Shown one piece after another: positions 60,228 to 64,000 of a DNA stretch of 64,000 nucleotides; within the stretch, counting starts at the first letter, position 1, and each line of letters begins with the position of its first letter. The position numbers and the translations under genes are program-made. This DNA comes from Pseudomonadota bacterium (GTDB lineage Bacteria > Pseudomonadota > Alphaproteobacteria > Reyranellales > Reyranellaceae). The DNA lies in contig JAFEBU010000015.1 of assembly GCA_018242505.1 (NCBI GenBank), positions 1-64,000 on the forward strand. The letters are read 5' to 3'. The notes beneath the pieces are model-generated. The model was not told where the DNA came from. It saw only the letters and a program-made list of their open reading frames with translations, and ran no database searches.

Positions 60228-61097
60228 CTATGCCTTTTCGCAAATTCCTTCGTTGTAGAATGGGAGCGTTGGATCGTTGATGCTCGGGCCCGTGATGGTC
60301 ATTGAGTTATCGGGCATCCATGTAAACGTGGTCAGTCGAGATCCGCGCGGATTGATCGCGGTGAAGGTCAAGGGTGTGTTTTTCAGGATCACAGCCCGGG
60401 CGTTCGCATAGTTCACGATCCTGATCGTTCTATCGGACCCCACGACAAATTGCAGCGTATAGTGCGGTCTCGCGGTGTTACCGATGTTCTTGATCCTGCA
60501 CGTCCATGCACCCGCTTCAACCAACATGGGTTGTGACGAAGTTGATGGCGTTGTCGCCTCGACTTTTTTCTGGCTGTCGTGGTCATTCTTGGTTCTTGAT
60601 TCGCGGATAGATGTAAGCGTGACCTGTGATGTGCTCTCCGCGCTTTCTGTCGGTGGCAGCACGGTGATACCTTGAGCCACAGCCTGCGAGACTTGGGGTG
60701 CGCTCTCGGAGGCGGGAACCAAATTGAACTTTGGCGGATCATAGTAACGGAACGCAGCACCACTGGTCTGATCGGCCATGACTCCGATAATTCCGCCCAC
60801 AATCATATTGCCCCAAAGCGCACGCGACGTCGTGTTCGCAATCAGCGCACGTTCCTGATGAAAGCCCGGCTTGACGCATGTCATCATGATTGGCGTTTTC
60901 GCCCGTCTTAGGACAATGGTCTTGGGCGTCTGAAACCTAGCGATTTCAACCTTGTCTTGAACAAGGGTGCAATCGGCGCCGACTGGGTCTGTTTCAAATC
61001 TTAGCGACTGCTCTTTGCCAGACGTGATGGATGCACAACCACTACCAAACAGCGCGCACAGCACAGCCACTGCATTCAACGATAGTCTGGCGTCCAT
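60228..61097 (-). CDS. PEGA-like envelope protein, probable lipoprotein
   Basis: A 289-residue protein with a signal peptide and a likely lipidated cysteine (FGSGC-ASITSG, Cys21; the lipobox is not canonical). The next segment, ASITSGKEQSLRFETDPVGA with CTLVQDKVEIARFQTPKTIVLRR and MTCVKPGFHQ, resembles small lipoproteins with a PEGA-type beta domain, followed by a hydrophobic glycine-rich stretch (ALWGNMIVGGIIGVMADQTSGA). The C-terminal half is a Ser/Thr-rich linker and an unrecognised domain. Same AT-richer composition as its neighbour 59663-60223; the two probably form one transcript. Confidence 0.7.
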   Translation of the reverse strand: MDARLSLNAVAVLCALFGSGCASITSGKEQSLRFETDPVGADCTLVQDKVEIARFQTPKTIVLRRAKTPIMMTCVKPGFHQERALIANTTSRALWGNMIVGGIIGVMADQTSGAAFRYYDPPKFNLVPASESAPQVSQAVAQGITVLPPTESAESTSQVTLTSIRESRTKNDHDSQKKVEATTPSTSSQPMLVEAGAWTCRIKNIGNTARPHYTLQFVVGSDRTIRIVNYANARAVILKNTPLTFTAINPRGSRLTTFTWMPDNSMTITGPSINDPTLPFYNEGICEKA

Positions 61098-61215
61098 ACG
61101 TTAGCCCCCTCGACTACCATAGCGTGTATCGCGGCTTTGCAGCAACGACCGTGGCTCCTCCCGGATATGTAGGATACAAATTTGGCCTGATCGCCATCTG
61201 ACGATGGAGCCAGTC

Positions 61216-61710
61216 ATGACCAAATCCATGCAGTCGACCGCCCATCCCGAAGGGATGTCGATGCTCGAGAAGAGGAAGATCGAGGCGGAGATCCTGAAGG
61301 AGGTCTACGAGACCCTGAAGGCGAGCCATGGCGAGGAGGTCGCACGCACGACCATTGCAGAGTCTGTGCGGCGCTCGGCGATTGCGCAGGCGCGCGCCTT
61401 CGCTGCGACTGCGCCCGGAGGGACGTCGCTCAAGGCCTTCCAGGACGTGATGCCGTTCTGGACCAAGGGCGGGGCGCTCGAGATCGAGATCAAGGAGCAG
61501 ACCGACACCACCTTCGCCTTCAACGTCACGCGCTGCCGCTATGCCGAGACCTACAAGGCGATGGGGCTGGGCGAGATCGGCCACCTGCTCTCCTGCAACC
61601 GCGACGGCGCCTTCTGCGAGGGCTACGATCCGAAGCTGACGCTCGAGCGCACGCAGACCATCATGCAGGGCGCGCGCCACTGCGACTTCCGCTATCGCTA
61701 CGAGGAGTGA
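61216..61710 (+). CDS. L-2-amino-thiazoline-4-carboxylate hydrolase-like protein
   Basis: A 164-residue protein of the ATC hydrolase family (PF14196). Recognisable parts are the helical N-terminus (MLEKRKIEAEILKEVYETL), FQDVMPFWTKGGALEIEI and the core FNVTRCRYAETYKAMGLGEIGHLLSCNRDGAFCEGYDPKLTLERTQTIMQGA with conserved Cys residues. In Pseudomonas the enzyme opens the thiazoline ring to N-carbamoyl-cysteine; many members have other, unknown roles. ATG 61216 is preferred over ATG 61204 because GGAG lies before it. Its stop overlaps the start of the reductase gene (TGATG). Confidence 0.8.
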   Translation: MTKSMQSTAHPEGMSMLEKRKIEAEILKEVYETLKASHGEEVARTTIAESVRRSAIAQARAFAATAPGGTSLKAFQDVMPFWTKGGALEIEIKEQTDTTFAFNVTRCRYAETYKAMGLGEIGHLLSCNRDGAFCEGYDPKLTLERTQTIMQGARHCDFRYRYEE

Positions 61711-62726
61711 TGAAGAACGACGTCAACCGGCAGGTCCTGCTCAAGGCGCGACCTACCGGCATCCCGCAGGCTGAGCATTTCGAGCTGGTCGAGCGCCCCC
61801 TGCCGGTGCCGGGCGACGGCCAGGTTCTGGTGCGCAACCTCTACCTCTCGGTCGATCCGGCGATGCGTGGCTGGGTGAGCGCTGTCGCGAATTATTCCGA
61901 GCCGGTGCCGCTGGGCGGCGTCATGCGCTCGATCGCCGCCGGCCGGATCGTCGAGTCGCGTCATCGCGACTGGCAGGCCGGCGACCTGGTCGTGGGCATG
62001 TTCGGCTGGCAGGACTTCGCCGCGGTCGATGCGTCCGCGATCCAGGCCAAGGTGACCGACACCGACGTGCCGCTCTCGGCCTGGCTCGGCGTGCTGGGCA
62101 TCAACGGCCTCACCGCCTATTTCGGCCTGCTCGACGCCGGCCAGCCCAAGCCCGGCGAAACGGTCGTTGTCTCGACGGCGGCAGGATCGGTCGGCTCCTG
62201 CGTCGGCCAGATCGCGCGGATCAAGGGCTGTCGCGCCGTCGGCATCGCGGGCGGCGCCACGAAAACCGCGCTCTGCCGTGACGCCTTCGGCTACAACGCC
62301 GCGATCGACTACAAGTCGGGCGACCTCGATGCGGCGCTCGCGGCCGCCTGCCCCAAGGGCATCGACGTCTATTTCGACAACACCGCCGGCAAGATCAGCG
62401 ATGCGGTGCTGAGGCATCTCAACGTCGGCGCCCGGGTGGTGATCTGCGGCACCGCCTCGATCGCGAGCTGGGACCCGATCCCGCTCGGTCCGCGCGTGGA
62501 GCGGCATCTGCTCGTCAAGCGGGCCCGCATGCAAGGCATCCTGATTTTCGACTATGCGGCGCGCTACGGCGACGGGCGCGCCGATCTCGCCCGCTGGGTG
62601 CGCGAGAGCAAGCTCCGCTATCGCGAGGACATCCTCGACGGCATCGAGCAGGCGCCGGACGCCATCGCCGGCCTCTATCGCGGCGACAATCTCGGCAAGC
62701 GGTTGATCAAGATCGCCGTGCCTTGA
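61710..62726 (+). CDS. NADP-dependent medium-chain oxidoreductase (zinc-independent, CurA-like)
   Basis: A 338-residue MDR-superfamily reductase of the leukotriene B4 dehydrogenase/CurA type. Diagnostic segments are LYLSVDPAMRGWVS, the nucleotide-binding VVVSTAAGSVGSCVGQIARIKGC, GIDVYFDNTAGKISDAVLRHL and ARMQGILIFDY. No zinc-binding cysteines are present. Such enzymes reduce alpha,beta-unsaturated ketones or aldehydes with NADPH. ATG 61710 overlaps the upstream stop by one base (TGATG); GTG 61707 is also possible. Co-transcribed with the ATC-hydrolase-like gene. Confidence 0.92.
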   Translation: MKNDVNRQVLLKARPTGIPQAEHFELVERPLPVPGDGQVLVRNLYLSVDPAMRGWVSAVANYSEPVPLGGVMRSIAAGRIVESRHRDWQAGDLVVGMFGWQDFAAVDASAIQAKVTDTDVPLSAWLGVLGINGLTAYFGLLDAGQPKPGETVVVSTAAGSVGSCVGQIARIKGCRAVGIAGGATKTALCRDAFGYNAAIDYKSGDLDAALAAACPKGIDVYFDNTAGKISDAVLRHLNVGARVVICGTASIASWDPIPLGPRVERHLLVKRARMQGILIFDYAARYGDGRADLARWVRESKLRYREDILDGIEQAPDAIAGLYRGDNLGKRLIKIAVP

Positions 62727-62735
62727 TCGCACCAC

Positions 62736-63506
62736 TCAGGATATCTGCGACCGCACTGCCGTTTCAAATTGCGTCAGTACCGCGCGAAGATCGTCGGTGA
62801 GATAGCCCCGAGCGGCAGCGGCAATATCGTGCGGCAGGCCATGGATCGCTTCGGCCACCGCCCCGGTGATGCAGGCCAGAGTATCCGTATCGCCACCACG
62901 GCAGACGGCGGTGCGCACCGCTGATTCCCAGTCGTCGGCCTCCAGCGCTGCGGCCAGCGCCGGCGGCGTCGTACCGGCCGCCGAGACATCGAAGCCGTTG
63001 CCCACGAGCGCACGGTCCGCAACCAGATCGTAGCCGAAGGTACTGCCGAGCCGCTGACGCAGGGCTGCGCGCGGCATCCCGCGGCGCGCCAGCAGGATCG
63101 CCAGGGCGACGGCCTGCGCAGCCACAATCGCGTCCGGATGGTTGTGGGTCACCGCCGCCTGCGCTTCGGCCCATGCGCGTGCCTCGGCCTCGTCTCGGGC
63201 CAGCCAGCCGACGGCGGCCGCCCGCATCGGCGCCCCGTTGCCCCAGCTTCGGTAGGCTGGCTTGTCGTCGACAAATGCCCAACGCAGAAACATCCCGCCG
63301 TAACCGCGCCGAGGATGGCGGCGCACAAAGCTTCTCAGGCTGGCAGCAAAATCACGGGCGCCAAGGAGCGCATCGGCGACGGCGAGGCTGCAAACGGTGT
63401 CATCGGTGAAACGACAAGCGGAGTGAAACAGGGTGAAGTCGCGCGGCGGACCGGCCTCCCCCTCAAACCGTGAGCCGATGATGTCTCCTGCTATCGCTCC
63501 AAGCAT
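62736..63506 (-). CDS. ADP-ribosylglycohydrolase-family protein
   Basis: A 256-residue all-helical hydrolase of the ARH/DraG family. The binuclear magnesium site is visible as GAIAGDIIGSRFEG, FTDDT (Thr34, Asp35, Asp36) and the C-terminal RGGDTDTLACITGAVAEA (Asp205, Asp207). Such enzymes remove ADP-ribose from arginine or cleave related ADP-ribose esters. No dinitrogenase or DraT gene is near, so the target is unknown. It is convergent with the reductase gene and 6 bases downstream of the truncated CDS at the window end. Confidence 0.92.
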   Translation of the reverse strand: MLGAIAGDIIGSRFEGEAGPPRDFTLFHSACRFTDDTVCSLAVADALLGARDFAASLRSFVRRHPRRGYGGMFLRWAFVDDKPAYRSWGNGAPMRAAAVGWLARDEAEARAWAEAQAAVTHNHPDAIVAAQAVALAILLARRGMPRAALRQRLGSTFGYDLVADRALVGNGFDVSAAGTTPPALAAALEADDWESAVRTAVCRGGDTDTLACITGAVAEAIHGLPHDIAAAARGYLTDDLRAVLTQFETAVRSQIS

Positions 63507-63512
63507 GTCGAT

Positions 63513-64000
63513 TCAGTTCGTAAACTCCGCCACCACGATGTGGTTGTCCTTCGCCGGGACGGTGCGGGTGGGGATGGTTTCGTTGTTGAACACGGCCACC
63601 ACGGTGCGTGGCTTGGCGTCGAAGGGCAGCTTGCCGGTCGAGACTGCAGGCACGCCTTCGGTGATGCCGGGCGGCACCTTGCCGTCGAGGCTGAACTTGT
63701 CACGGCCGATGCCGAAGTAGCCGCGCGGCCGGCTCATCATCACCACCGCGCCCGCGCCCTCGTCGCCCTTGTCGAAGGGCTGGGGCCTGAGATGCACGAT
63801 GTCCGACGAGCGCAGGAAGGGCGAACGGTAGATATGGGTGATCGGCCGGCCCGGCATGTGCAGCACGAACTCGTAATACGCCTCCGAATGGGCGATGAAC
63901 GGGCCCCACAGACCGTCGGCCTCGGTGGTCTTGCGGTGCACCGGGACGTTGCTCCTGCGGTCGCCGGTCTTGGGATCGATCTCGTAGATCTCGACGTCGG
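63513..64000 (-). CDS. Unrecognised protein, 3' part (cut by window end)
   Basis: The frame is open from the right edge of the window to a stop at 63513, giving at least 160 C-terminal residues; the true start lies outside. The sequence reads EIYEIDPKTGDRRSNVPVHR and later GLWGPFIAHSEAYYEFVLHM, THIYRSPFLRSSDIVHLRP and FGIGRDKFSLDGKVPPGITE, a beta-rich pattern suggesting a C-terminal sandwich or ligand-binding domain of an exported enzyme. I do not recognise the family with certainty. The in-frame GTG at 63941 is not a credible start because coding similarity in style continues upstream of it. Confidence 0.65.
   Translation of the reverse strand, partial: DVEIYEIDPKTGDRRSNVPVHRKTTEADGLWGPFIAHSEAYYEFVLHMPGRPITHIYRSPFLRSSDIVHLRPQPFDKGDEGAGAVVMMSRPRGYFGIGRDKFSLDGKVPPGITEGVPAVSTGKLPFDAKPRTVVAVFNNETIPTRTVPAKDNHIVVAEFTN

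Noticed and set aside
63513..63941. Complete 142-residue gene starting at GTG 63941
   Set aside because: The frame remains open with protein-like sequence to the window edge, so the gene is truncated rather than starting here.

Overview
The window is GC-rich, densely coding chromosomal DNA from an alphaproteobacterium. The supporting evidence is an Irr-type Fur regulator next to fabA-fabB-fabI with an ICE-like iron-control palindrome, the gene order rimP-nusA-ylxR-infB-rbfA-truB-rpsO-pnp, a GTTC-N7-GTTC LexA box upstream of comM/yifB, and many solute-binding and acyl-CoA catabolic genes. A Reyranella-like member of the Rhodospirillales/Hyphomicrobiales is my best guess. That placement is inference and no marker gene for classification is present.

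Layout. 1-3850: rubrerythrin, irr, and the unsaturated fatty-acid genes fabA, fabB and fabI. 4390-14100: a minus-strand translation and RNA-metabolism block from rimP to pnp, with its own promoter and a terminator-like leader hairpin. 14200-24900: an MFS transporter, trmB, a TPP enzyme, an orphan peptide-type binding protein, an M20 amidohydrolase, an acetyltransferase, the hisA-hisF-hisE run, a HIT protein and an exported alpha/beta hydrolase. 24900-31400: a divergent unit in which a GntR regulator and a LigB-type extradiol dioxygenase face a complete branched-chain-type ABC importer, with paired direct repeats in the shared promoter region. 31400-37400: an exported beta-propeller plus exported creatininase pair, a glutamine amidotransferase/DUF1185/XRE-cupin group, a metallo-hydrolase and a leaderless NMT1-like binding protein. 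37450-47200: comM with an SOS box, a TctC-type binding protein coupled to an FAD monooxygenase and an acyl-CoA dehydrogenase, a GlsB-like membrane protein, a feruloyl-CoA-synthase-like ligase coupled to a membrane SGNH protein, and a CaiB-type CoA transferase.

47200-55070 is the least conserved part. It holds a decayed nucleotide-cyclase fragment with an 18-bp triplication, a 10-bp phased repeat array, an LLM flavin enzyme, an acetyltransferase, an iron-uptake pair (PepSY protein and TonB-dependent siderophore receptor) with Fur-like sites, a GFA-family pseudogene with several frameshifts, and a TauE/SafE exporter preceded by a 28-codon ORF. 55070-64000 carries an ABC ATPase with a fused double permease, argC, two AT-richer envelope-protein genes, an ATC-hydrolase-like protein coupled to an NADP-dependent reductase, an ADP-ribosylglycohydrolase and a CDS cut by the window edge.

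The main themes are iron-responsive control at both ends of the window, uptake coupled to degradation of small organic acids and probably aromatics, and housekeeping translation. I found no rRNA, tRNA, CRISPR array, transposase gene or phage module. The strongest non-coding signals are the ICE-like box, the LexA box, the GntR-type repeats, the palindrome over the PepSY start codon and a dispersed double-hairpin element present twice.
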